The notes under the pieces were generated by a model, which did no database searches, was not told the origin of the DNA, and was given only the letters and a program-made list of their open reading frames with translations. From the NCBI RefSeq assembly GCF_003254155.1, contig NZ_QKZI01000001.1, forward strand, positions 868,001-932,000: a stretch of 64,000 bases of DNA, written 5' to 3'. How positions within the stretch are numbered: the stretch's first letter is position 1; each line of letters starts with the position of its first letter. The position numbers were made by a program, and so were the translations under genes. This DNA is from Psychrobacillus insolitus (GTDB lineage Bacteria > Bacillota > Bacilli > Bacillales_A > Planococcaceae). Below, in pieces: positions 56,712 to 64,000 of the stretch.

Positions 56712-59015
56712 TCATATTGGTTCTTGATCTAAATCATTTTTAGAGACTAACACATGGCGTGGTTTACTACCTTCATACGGACCAACAATACCACTAAACT
56801 CCAGTTGATCAATGATTCTCGCTGCCCTAGAATACCCAATTCTAAAGCGTCTTTGTAACAGTGAGACTGATGCAGTTTGCATATCCGTTACAAGTTGCAC
56901 GGCATCATCATACAAATCATCATGTTCCATTTGTGGATCCTTTTCTACTATATCTTCTGGTATCATTTCATCTTGATAATTTGCTTTTTGTTGCTCAATT
57001 ACAAAGTCAACAATTCTTTCCACTTCTGCATCCGATAAATAGGCACCTTGCACACGAACTGGTTTAGAAGTTCCTGCTGGTAAAAACAACATGTCTCCAC
57101 GTCCCAATAATTTCTCAGCACCACCCATATCCAGTATTGTACGTGAGTCAATCGATGACGACACTGCAAAGGAAATTCTAGAAGGAATATTCGCTTTAAT
57201 AATACCTGTAATCACATCTACACTAGGTCGCTGCGTTGCAATGATTAAATGGATACCAGCTGCACGAGCCATTTGTGCAAGGCGAGTAATAGAGTCTTCA
57301 ACATCACTAGAAGCAACCATCATTAGGTCAGCTAACTCATCTACAATTACTACGATATAGGGTAATTTAGGATGTTTCTCTTCATTTTCGATGTTCCATT
57401 TATCAATATGGCCATTATAGCCTTCCATATTCCGCGTACCTGTGTGGGAAAAGAGTTCATATCTACGTTCCATTTCAGAAACAATTTTCTTCAACGCTTG
57501 AGATGCTTTTCTCGGATCAGTCACAACTGGTGCCAATAAATGAGGAATTCCATTATAGACATTCAACTCTACCATTTTAGGATCAATCATCATCATCTTC
57601 ACTTCATGAGGTTTCGCACGCATCATAATACTAATTATGATTCCATTAATACAAACACTTTTACCACTACCCGTCGACCCAGCTACAAGTAAATGAGGCA
57701 TTTTATTTAACTCGGCAAGTACTGCCTGACCTGTCACATCACGTCCAAAAGCAATTAATAACTTTTTATTTGGCATATTATTTTCTTTTGATTCCAATAC
57801 TTCTCGCAAACTTACAATTGCTACTTCCTTATTTGGAACTTCTATTCCTATAGCTGATTTACCCGGAATAGGTGCTTCGATTCGTATATCTCTCGCAGCT
57901 AAAGCTAACGCTAAGTCATCATGTAAACTGACAATTCGACTTACCTTAACTCCAACATCAGGAAGTACTTCATATTTAGTGACAGCGGGTCCTAAATGGA
58001 CTTGCGTTACCTTAGCCTTTACACCGAAACTTAAGAAGGTTTGCTCTAATTTTTTTGCATTTGCTTGTATAGCACTTAACTCGCCACTTTGATCACTATG
58101 CTTTGGTGTATCTAACAAACTAAGAGATGGTGTCTGATAATCCTCATTTTCCATGACCTCAGCACTTACATTTATATCGATTACATCTGCAACTTCAGTA
58201 GCTACAGGTTCTATCGGTTCTTCTTTTTTGGAAATACGCTCTGTAAATGCAGAGATAATGGGAGAACTTTCTTGTTGAACTATTTCTATCTCTTCCATTT
58301 TTACATTTACGTCTACATCATCATGAGATGTTACTACCTCTTCTTTCGGTAGTTCTTTTCTTGCTCTTCTCGCTTTTCTTTCTGTTACAATCGGTTTCTT
58401 TTGTTTTTGTCTATTTTTAAATTTCACTTTCATTTTTGGAGATGCTTCCACCAAAAATGGGACTAGCGCTTTACCTGTCAATAAAACTATTCCGATTATT
58501 AATAGTAACCATCCAGCTATTTTTGCTCCAGCCGCATCAAATAGTACATGAAAAGCTGCAAATAACACAGCACCAATAATCCCACCGCCAAGTGAGCTAC
58601 TTCTATCCACGATTCCACCACTGTCTACTAATACACGGTAGCTTTCTCTTAAAACAGAATTCGTCACTAGTGCTCTACCTTCAAACAATTGTTCAAACAA
58701 TATAATATGACTAAAAAGAAGGAGACTGCTTAATACAAAACCAGATCCCAATAGCAATCGATGATTCCAAGAAGGAACTGATTGTTTTATCATAATAATA
58801 AGTGCAAAAATAATGAAGAAAAACGGAATTGCAATATGCCAATTTCCAAATAGAAAGTACCCTAGATATGCTAGACCACGCCCAACCAAGCCATATTCAA
58901 AAAATGAAATAATAGCGATTCCTATAATGATTATTCCGGTAATCTCATACATTAATGGATGCAACACTTTTTTTTTACTTTTCTTCGTTGTTGTTGTTTT
59001 CTTTCTCACTGCCAA
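56712..59015 (-). CDS. spoIIIE: DNA translocase FtsK/SpoIIIE
   Basis: 767-residue membrane-anchored, ATP-driven DNA pump that clears chromosomes from the septum and fills the forespore. Four N-terminal transmembrane helices (about residues 25-165), a charged linker, a RecA-like motor with Walker [15 protein letters not shown] and Walker [15 protein letters not shown], and the C-terminal gamma winged helix ([20 protein letters not shown]). TTG start at 59015 follows GGTGAGG by 5 nt. Situated between rnjB and ymfC; tepA, which lies near here in B. subtilis, is absent. Confidence 0.94.
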   Translation of the reverse strand: MAVRKKTTTTKKSKKKVLHPLMYEITGIIIIGIAIISFFEYGLVGRGLAYLGYFLFGNWHIAIPFFFIIFALIIMIKQSVPSWNHRLLLGSGFVLSSLLLFSHIILFEQLFEGRALVTNSVLRESYRVLVDSGGIVDRSSSLGGGIIGAVLFAAFHVLFDAAGAKIAGWLLLIIGIVLLTGKALVPFLVEASPKMKVKFKNRQKQKKPIVTERKARRARKELPKEEVVTSHDDVDVNVKMEEIEIVQQESSPIISAFTERISKKEEPIEPVATEVADVIDINVSAEVMENEDYQTPSLSLLDTPKHSDQSGELSAIQANAKKLEQTFLSFGVKAKVTQVHLGPAVTKYEVLPDVGVKVSRIVSLHDDLALALAARDIRIEAPIPGKSAIGIEVPNKEVAIVSLREVLESKENNMPNKKLLIAFGRDVTGQAVLAELNKMPHLLVAGSTGSGKSVCINGIIISIMMRAKPHEVKMMMIDPKMVELNVYNGIPHLLAPVVTDPRKASQALKKIVSEMERRYELFSHTGTRNMEGYNGHIDKWNIENEEKHPKLPYIVVIVDELADLMMVASSDVEDSITRLAQMARAAGIHLIIATQRPSVDVITGIIKANIPSRISFAVSSSIDSRTILDMGGAEKLLGRGDMLFLPAGTSKPVRVQGAYLSDAEVERIVDFVIEQQKANYQDEMIPEDIVEKDPQMEHDDLYDDAVQLVTDMQTASVSLLQRRFRIGYSRAARIIDQLEFSGIVGPYEGSKPRHVLVSKNDLDQEPI

Positions 59016-59039
59016 TGTGTCCTCACCTACTTCTCTTGA

Positions 59040-59083
59040 AGATAAAAAGGATTCCCTTTCCGCAAGCGGAAGGAAATCCTTTT
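59040..59083 (-). terminator. rnjB terminator
   Basis: Near-perfect 18-bp stem (59045-59063 with 59066-59083, one bulge) with an AA loop and T residues at both ends, directly after the rnjB stop. Confidence 0.85.
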
Positions 59084-59090
59084 ACTCATA

Positions 59091-60758
59091 TTAATATTCC
59101 ATAATAATCGGGATGATCATTGGACGTCGTTTTGTTTGTTGGAATAAATATGAATTTAGCGTATCACGGATTTCTTGTTTAATGTTTGTCCATTCAAACG
59201 TTTCTTTATTCACATATTTTTCAACAACTGTTCTAACTAGCCTTGCAGACTCTTCCATTAATTCTTCAGATTCTCTAACATAAACAAATCCTCTTGAAAG
59301 AATTTCTGGACCAGATGCAATTTTCTTTTGCGCACGATTTAGAGTGATCACTACTATAAATATACCATCTTGCGATAAAAGTTTGCGATCTCTAAGAACA
59401 ATGTTCCCTACATCGCCTACTCCAATACCATCAATTAGGATATTACCTGCTTGTACTCTTCCACTCATTCTCATTTTGCCATTTTTATATTCAACGATAT
59501 CTCCTTTATCCGCGATAAAGATTTGAGATTTTGTCATACCAATTTCTTGCGCTAATTTTGAGTGAGCTATTAGCATACGATACTCCCCTTGAATTGGGAT
59601 AAAGTATTTTGGCTTTGTTAAATTTAACATCATTTTTAAATCTTCTTGACTACCATGTCCTGAAACATGGACATGTTTACTGGAAGTAAGAACTTTAGCT
59701 CCAGCTTTAGCAAGTAAATTCATCGTGTTATACATACTTACTTCCATTGACGGAGAAGGTGTAAATGTGATTAGCACTGTATCAGTATCTTTAATTCTAA
59801 TATCTTTATGATGTTTACGAACCATCTTCTCGAGAGCGTCTAGTGGCTCTCCTTGGTTACCTGAGATAATAACAACAAGTTCATCATCTGCATATTTCGC
59901 TATTTCTTTAATAGGAATGATTAGGTCTTCCTGAACGGTGAAATAACCCAAGTCTAAACCTATTTCAACAATATTTTCTAAACTTTTACCTGCAATAGCA
60001 ACTTTTTTTCCTGATTCAGCAGCTTTTTCAAAAACTTGTTGAATTCTAATAAAGTTTGAAGCGTATAGAGCAACCAAAAGACGACCTTTTGCACTGTGGA
60101 ATGTTTCAGATAATTTATTTGCAATTACTGCTTCTGAAGTCGTATAACCTGGTTTTTCTGCTTCTGTGGAATCAGATAGAAGAATGAATACTCCCTCTTC
60201 TCCAAGACCAGCTATTTTAGCGATATCTGGACGGTATTTACCTTTTGCAGACTGGTCGAATTTAAATTCTCCAGTATGCACAATAGCACCTTCTGAAGTA
60301 TGGAAAACAATACCTAATGAATCTGGGATACTATGTGTTGTGTGGAAGAATGTCACATGAGTACTTTGGAAATTCATACGGCTCTTATTTGTTACTTCAA
60401 AAAACTTAACGGCTTGTTTAGTCGGCAATGCTTTTAAATGTGTTTTTGCCAAAGCAATCGTTAGTTTTGAGGCATATACTGGCGCCTGAATCTTTTGCAT
60501 TAAGTACGAAATCGATCCAATCGCATCTTCATGACCGTGTGTTAAAAAGATTCCTTTTACACGATCCTTGTTTTCTTCTAAGTAAGTTAAATCTGGAATG
60601 ACAATATCAATTCCTAGCATTTCATTTTCAGGGAACATAAGTCCACTGTCTACAACGAATATTTCTTCATCAATTTCTACAACATACATTGCTTTTCCGA
60701 TTTCCCCGACTCCACCGAGTGGGATAACTCGAATAAGTTCATTTTTTACTTTTACCAA
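59091..60758 (-). CDS. rnjB: Ribonuclease J2
   Basis: 555-residue metallo-beta-lactamase/beta-CASP ribonuclease that partners RNase J1. The first metal motif is H74-G-H76-E-D78-A79-I-G, with Ala where active enzymes have His, and the aspartate of the TGDFKFD motif is Glu (TGEFKFD). Later motifs SHGHGSQ-like HVSGHGSQEDL and the C-terminal domain KRRPMIIPIIMEY are kept. The changes fit J2, which has weak activity and stabilises J1. TTG at 60758 is 7 nt after AGGAGG and gives exactly the B. subtilis length as I recall it. Confidence 0.9.
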   Translation of the reverse strand: MVKVKNELIRVIPLGGVGEIGKAMYVVEIDEEIFVVDSGLMFPENEMLGIDIVIPDLTYLEENKDRVKGIFLTHGHEDAIGSISYLMQKIQAPVYASKLTIALAKTHLKALPTKQAVKFFEVTNKSRMNFQSTHVTFFHTTHSIPDSLGIVFHTSEGAIVHTGEFKFDQSAKGKYRPDIAKIAGLGEEGVFILLSDSTEAEKPGYTTSEAVIANKLSETFHSAKGRLLVALYASNFIRIQQVFEKAAESGKKVAIAGKSLENIVEIGLDLGYFTVQEDLIIPIKEIAKYADDELVVIISGNQGEPLDALEKMVRKHHKDIRIKDTDTVLITFTPSPSMEVSMYNTMNLLAKAGAKVLTSSKHVHVSGHGSQEDLKMMLNLTKPKYFIPIQGEYRMLIAHSKLAQEIGMTKSQIFIADKGDIVEYKNGKMRMSGRVQAGNILIDGIGVGDVGNIVLRDRKLLSQDGIFIVVITLNRAQKKIASGPEILSRGFVYVRESEELMEESARLVRTVVEKYVNKETFEWTNIKQEIRDTLNSYLFQQTKRRPMIIPIIMEY

Positions 60759-60829
60759 TTCTTTTCCTCCTATAATTAACCCGATCAACATCCACTAATT
60801 TTCATTATATCGAACGTCGTCGATTCACA

Positions 60830-60872
60830 CAAATAAAAAAAAGGCTGAAGTATAAAATCTTCAGACTTTTTT
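60830..60872 (-). terminator. dapA terminator
   Basis: AG-CTGAAG/CTTCAG-CT stem with one mismatch (about 60842-60868), 8-nt loop, T-run TTTTTTTATTTG on the minus strand. Confidence 0.75.
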
Positions 60873-60880
60873 TAAGAAAA

Positions 60881-61762
60881 TCATTTATTTTCCATGTAAT
60901 CGTTCCAAATATTGTCAAATTCTATTTTTTCCCGTTCACCCATTTCCACTAAGGGCAATCTTAAAGTTCCAACGTTAATACCGATTTTAGAAAGCGCATA
61001 TTTTACCGTAACTGGATTCGGATGAACAAATAATCCTTTAATAACAGGTAATATTAATTGATGAATTTTGGAAGCTTTTGCATGATCTCCAGCGTGGAAT
61101 GCTTGAACCATATCTTTCATATCAGAACCAACAATATGAGATGCCACAGAAATAACTCCTGAACCTCCAATTGCTAGTAAAGGAAGTGTTAAAGAATCGT
61201 CTCCGCTGTACACTCGAAAATCATTATCAGTTTCTGATAAAATTTTAGTCATTTGATCTAGACTTCCACTTGCTTCTTTGACAATTTGAATATTTGGTAT
61301 TTTGCTTAAAGCAATAACTGTTTCAGGTTCTAAATTTACAACTGAACGACTAGGAATATTATATACAACTACAGGTAGCGCTATTTCCTTTGCAATTGCC
61401 TCAAAATGTGCAAGCATACCCTTTTGGTTTGGCTTGTTGTAGTAAGGAGTCACAATCATAATAGCATCTACTCTAAGCGCTTCTGCTTTTTTAGAAAGCT
61501 CTATAGATGCAGCTGTGTTATTACTTCCAGTTCCAGCAATCACTGGGACACGTTTATTTACTTTTTCTACTACAAATTTGATAAGGGCTAATTTCTCATC
61601 AGTTGATAATGTCGGTGATTCACCTGTTGTTCCACATACTACTAATGACTCAGTTCCCGTTGATAATAAATGCTCAATTAATTTTTCTGTTGCAAGATAA
61701 TCAATGGTTCCATCTTGTTGAAATGGTGTTACCATTGCGGTAGAAATATTTCCAATATTCAT
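60881..61762 (-). CDS. dapA: 4-hydroxy-tetrahydrodipicolinate synthase
   Basis: 293-residue TIM-barrel enzyme condensing pyruvate with aspartate semialdehyde for lysine, peptidoglycan and dipicolinate synthesis. Catalytic residues: T45-T46 in CGTTGESP, Y134 in VVVYNIPSR and the Schiff-base lysine K162 in IVKEASG. It begins 4 nt after the asd stop, so the two are co-transcribed and use a common intermediate. The aspartokinase gene dapG, found between them in B. subtilis, is missing here. Confidence 0.95.
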   Translation of the reverse strand: MNIGNISTAMVTPFQQDGTIDYLATEKLIEHLLSTGTESLVVCGTTGESPTLSTDEKLALIKFVVEKVNKRVPVIAGTGSNNTAASIELSKKAEALRVDAIMIVTPYYNKPNQKGMLAHFEAIAKEIALPVVVYNIPSRSVVNLEPETVIALSKIPNIQIVKEASGSLDQMTKILSETDNDFRVYSGDDSLTLPLLAIGGSGVISVASHIVGSDMKDMVQAFHAGDHAKASKIHQLILPVIKGLFVHPNPVTVKYALSKIGINVGTLRLPLVEMGEREKIEFDNIWNDYMENK

Positions 61763-61766
61763 TTTA

Positions 61767-62813
61767 TTACACCTCTTTTAAGATACCTTCTTCAATCAAT
61801 GCCTCTGCAATTTGAATTGAGTTCAGAGCTGCACCTTTTAATAGATTGTCAGAAACAATCCACATATGGAACCCTTTATCATTTCCTGGATCTTTTCTGA
61901 TCCGTCCAACGAATACATCATCCTGGTCTTCCGCAAAAAATGGCATAGGGTATTCTTGCTTTTCTGGTGCATCTTGCAATGTAATTCCCTCTGTCTCTGA
62001 TAATAATTGTTTCAATTCGGCAACAGAGACATTTTCTTTCTCTATTTCAATATAAACTGACTCTGAATGACCAGTTACCACTGGAACACGAACGCATGTA
62101 GCTGCAATGGCCAAATCGGGTAGTGACATAATTTTTTTTGTTTCATTCATCATTTTATGTTCTTCAAATGTATATCCATCTACTTCGAAAACATCAATTT
62201 GTGGAATCACGTTTCCTGCAATTGGAAAATGTTTTTCTGCACTTTTGACAGGTAAAATTTCTGGATTTGGATTTTTTTTACTGATTGCTTCACTTTGTGT
62301 TGTAAGTTCGCTGATTGCAGCTGCCCCAGCACCTGATACTGCTTGATATGTCGAAACAATTACTTTAGATAAACCGTATTGTTGTCTAATTGGTTCAAGT
62401 GCACAAACCATTTGAATAGTAGAACAATTTGGATTAGCAATGATCCCTGTTTGTTCATGTAATGCATGCTTATTCACTTCTGGTACTACAAGTGGTGTGT
62501 CTTTATCCATACGGAAAGCACTTGTATTATCAATGACAATTGCACCTCTGTTACTCGCTTCTTTAGCTAAAGCTTTTGAAATAGAACCGCCTGCAGAGAA
62601 AAATGCAACGTCTACTCCTTCAAATGATTCAGGTGTCGCTTCTTCAATCGTATATGTTGAGCCATTTATATCAACTGATTTACCTGCAGAATTTTTAGAT
62701 GCTAATAGCAAAAGATTTGAATATGGGAATTTTCTCTCTACTAATTTTTCGATAATTTTTTGACCAACAGCACCTGTTGCTCCAACTACTGCTACTGAAT
62801 ACCCCTGTGACAT
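61767..62813 (-). CDS. asd: Aspartate-semialdehyde dehydrogenase
   Basis: 348 residues; reduces aspartyl phosphate to the semialdehyde with NADPH. Rossmann motif VVGATGAVGQKI near residue 9, catalytic C130 in ANPNCSTIQMV, and the substrate-binding AIAATCVRVPVVTGHSESVY block (two parts). GAGGAGAG precedes the ATG. dpaB lies 89 bp upstream and dapA 4 nt downstream, in the usual dpaA-dpaB-asd-(dapG)-dapA operon. Confidence 0.95.
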   Translation of the reverse strand: MSQGYSVAVVGATGAVGQKIIEKLVERKFPYSNLLLLASKNSAGKSVDINGSTYTIEEATPESFEGVDVAFFSAGGSISKALAKEASNRGAIVIDNTSAFRMDKDTPLVVPEVNKHALHEQTGIIANPNCSTIQMVCALEPIRQQYGLSKVIVSTYQAVSGAGAAAISELTTQSEAISKKNPNPEILPVKSAEKHFPIAGNVIPQIDVFEVDGYTFEEHKMMNETKKIMSLPDLAIAATCVRVPVVTGHSESVYIEIEKENVSVAELKQLLSETEGITLQDAPEKQEYPMPFFAEDQDDVFVGRIRKDPGNDKGFHMWIVSDNLLKGAALNSIQIAEALIEEGILKEV

Positions 62814-62902
62814 TTAAAACTCTCCTCTCAAAATCAAAACATATTGCCGATATTGTAACATATTATACATGATAATACATGAAAATACATCATCAATTAT
62901 TT

Positions 62903-63487
62903 TTAAGAAAGATTTATGAGTAGGGGTTGGAGTTGTTTCCTTTGAATCGCATGTTCTACAGTAGGTACGAGCTTGGTGAAATCAGCTATTAGAGAGTTTG
63001 GCTTTGTATGAGGATTGTCTTGACCAAAAGGTATGAAGAATATATTTTTAGTTGAGAGTAGTTTCATGATATTCATTCCATTAAGTCCAAGCGCATCATT
63101 CGTAGATATACCGAGTACAACAGGATTCCCATTTCTTAAAGTCGCTTTAGCAGCCATTAGTACAGGAGAATCTGTTTGAGCATTGGCTAATTTACTAATT
63201 GAATTTCCAGTCATTGGAGCTATAACCATACAGTCTAGTGGATTTGTTGGACCAAATGGTTCTGCTTCTACAATTTTAGAAATTACTTTAGAGCCACTTG
63301 CTTGTTCTATTTTTTCAATCCATTCTTCCCCTGTTCCAAATCTTGTTGCTGCAGTTAATACGGAATACGTAATAATCGGAACTACTGTTGCTCCGATATC
63401 CATAAATCCTTTAATCATTGGAATTACTTCTTCATAGGTACAATGAGATGCAGTAATTCCGAGTCCGATTCGCAAATCTTTTAACAC
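62903..63487 (-). CDS. dpaB: Dipicolinate synthase subunit B
   Basis: 194-residue flavoprotein-like subunit (SpoVFB) of dipicolinate synthase, which makes the spore core's dipicolinic acid in the mother cell. Motifs: GLGITASHCTYEEVIP, EPFGPTNPLDCMVIAPMTGNSISKLAN (two parts) and VLGISTNDALGLNG. GTG start at 63487 follows AGAGGGGGA by 6 nt. It begins 2 nt after the dpaA stop. Confidence 0.95.
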   Translation of the reverse strand: MLKDLRIGLGITASHCTYEEVIPMIKGFMDIGATVVPIITYSVLTAATRFGTGEEWIEKIEQASGSKVISKIVEAEPFGPTNPLDCMVIAPMTGNSISKLANAQTDSPVLMAAKATLRNGNPVVLGISTNDALGLNGMNIMKLLSTKNIFFIPFGQDNPHTKPNSLIADFTKLVPTVEHAIQRKQLQPLLINLS

Positions 63488-63489
63488 CT

Positions 63490-64000
63490 TTATTCCCCCT
63501 CTACCTTTGTTAAAAAAGTTTGAACTGCCTGTGCGATTAAATAACCTGCATCTCTTGGAAAATACATTCCTGGTAAACTAAGTGCATGCGCATAATTAGT
63601 TGGAATTTGTTCATCCGATTCGAGTAAACATCCAGGATCTGAAGCAAGATCATATACTTTGTTGAAATTTAATGCCCCTGATTTTGGTAACCACTTAAAT
63701 GGAATGGTATTAATTAAATAGGCTGAGTTATCTTTTTGATTGGTTAGTAAGTTTTCTAGTGCCTCAATTTGAAATCCATAACTTTTTGCTTCATATAATT
63801 GATGCTCAGAACGTACAGCGATAATAACACTTGCCCCTAGATGATGAAGTGCATATGCCAGCCTTTTCCCTACTCTTCCATAACCCGTAATAATAAATTT
63901 TTTATTGTAAATAGCCTGTTTTTCATGTGTATAAAAATAATTAATGAGCCCTTCTGCTGTCAAATTTGCGTTGTCCCATATCCATTGTTCATCTTCTAAA
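63490..64000 (-). CDS. dpaA: Dipicolinate synthase subunit A (partial, 5' end outside window)
   Basis: The C-terminal 169 or so residues of DpaA (SpoVFA), which with DpaB converts the DapA product to dipicolinate. The frame runs open to the window edge, so the start lies beyond it. It shows the Rossmann-type NAD(P)-binding motif FIITGYGRVGKRLA, then YLINTIPFKWL, VYDLASDPGC and LPGMYFPRDAGYLIAQAV, all matching the DpaA C-terminal half; about 130 residues are missing. Confidence 0.93.
   Translation of the reverse strand, partial: LEDEQWIWDNANLTAEGLINYFYTHEKQAIYNKKFIITGYGRVGKRLAYALHHLGASVIIAVRSEHQLYEAKSYGFQIEALENLLTNQKDNSAYLINTIPFKWLPKSGALNFNKVYDLASDPGCLLESDEQIPTNYAHALSLPGMYFPRDAGYLIAQAVQTFLTKVEGE

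Noticed and set aside
62814-62902. Riboswitch or tandem-repeat element upstream of asd
   Set aside because: The spacer holds ATACATGA-like AT-rich repeats, but it is only 89 bp, lacks lysine-riboswitch features, and the repeats are short enough to be chance.

Overview
The window reads as a chromosomal segment of an endospore-forming, AT-rich Firmicute of the order Bacillales. Most likely it is a member of the Planococcaceae (Psychrobacillus, Lysinibacillus or Sporosarcina type). This is inferred from spore genes (dpaA/dpaB, spoVS, cotE, a SpoIIIE-type translocase), strong GGAGG ribosome binding sites, frequent TTG and GTG starts, and gene order close to Bacillus subtilis as I remember it. Species cannot be fixed without a search. 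Nearly all genes lie on the minus strand; the exceptions are the first few kilobases, lexA and one MFS transporter. I saw no rRNA, tRNA, CRISPR array, intact insertion sequence or prophage.

Layout. 1-4.7 kb: a YqkF/YqkE/YqkD-like group (aldo/keto reductase, DUF3886 protein, membrane-anchored hydrolase) plus divergent thiolase and HMG-CoA lyase genes. 4.4-9.0 kb: yneF, tkt, ynzC, yneB, yneA and divergent lexA, with four SOS boxes and two facing promoters between yneA and lexA. 9.2-12.6 kb: an apparent five-gene operon, TetR regulator - amino-acid ABC transporter - OsmC protein, with a palindromic operator at its promoter. 12.7-16.4 kb: glnA, glnR (perfect GlnR box), ynbB and a rhodanese. 16.5-26.2 kb: hfq, miaA, a lipase-like hydrolase, glpD, glpK, mutL, mutS. 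26.3-30.0 kb: cotE with a polyserine tail, an MFS exporter, a repeat-rich 734-bp gap and a bacterial nitric oxide synthase.

30.1-36 kb: a TRAP-TAXI transporter (fused permease, DUF1850 protein, binding lipoprotein), ricA/ymcA and miaB. 36-39.3 kb: a two-subunit 2-oxoacid:ferredoxin oxidoreductase and a second repeat-rich gap. 39.3-50.7 kb: spoVS, ymdB, rny, recA (SOS box), cinA, pgsA, ymfM, ymfK, ymfI, ymfH, ymfF. 50.9-56.6 kb: a nupNOPQ-like nucleoside ABC importer behind a GntR regulator. 56.7-64 kb: spoIIIE, rnjB, dapA, asd, dpaB and the 3' part of dpaA, cut by the window edge.

Functional themes are DNA repair and the SOS response (lexA, yneA, recA, mutSL), RNA turnover and modification (rny, rnjB, hfq, miaA, miaB, ricA), diaminopimelate and dipicolinate synthesis for wall and spore, nitrogen assimilation, and several uptake systems. 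I found no clear undescribed multi-gene system. The best leads are a MITE-like element with inverted ends and related copies in two intergenic gaps, the TetR-ABC-OsmC operon, the altered active site of RNase J2 and the CotE serine tail.
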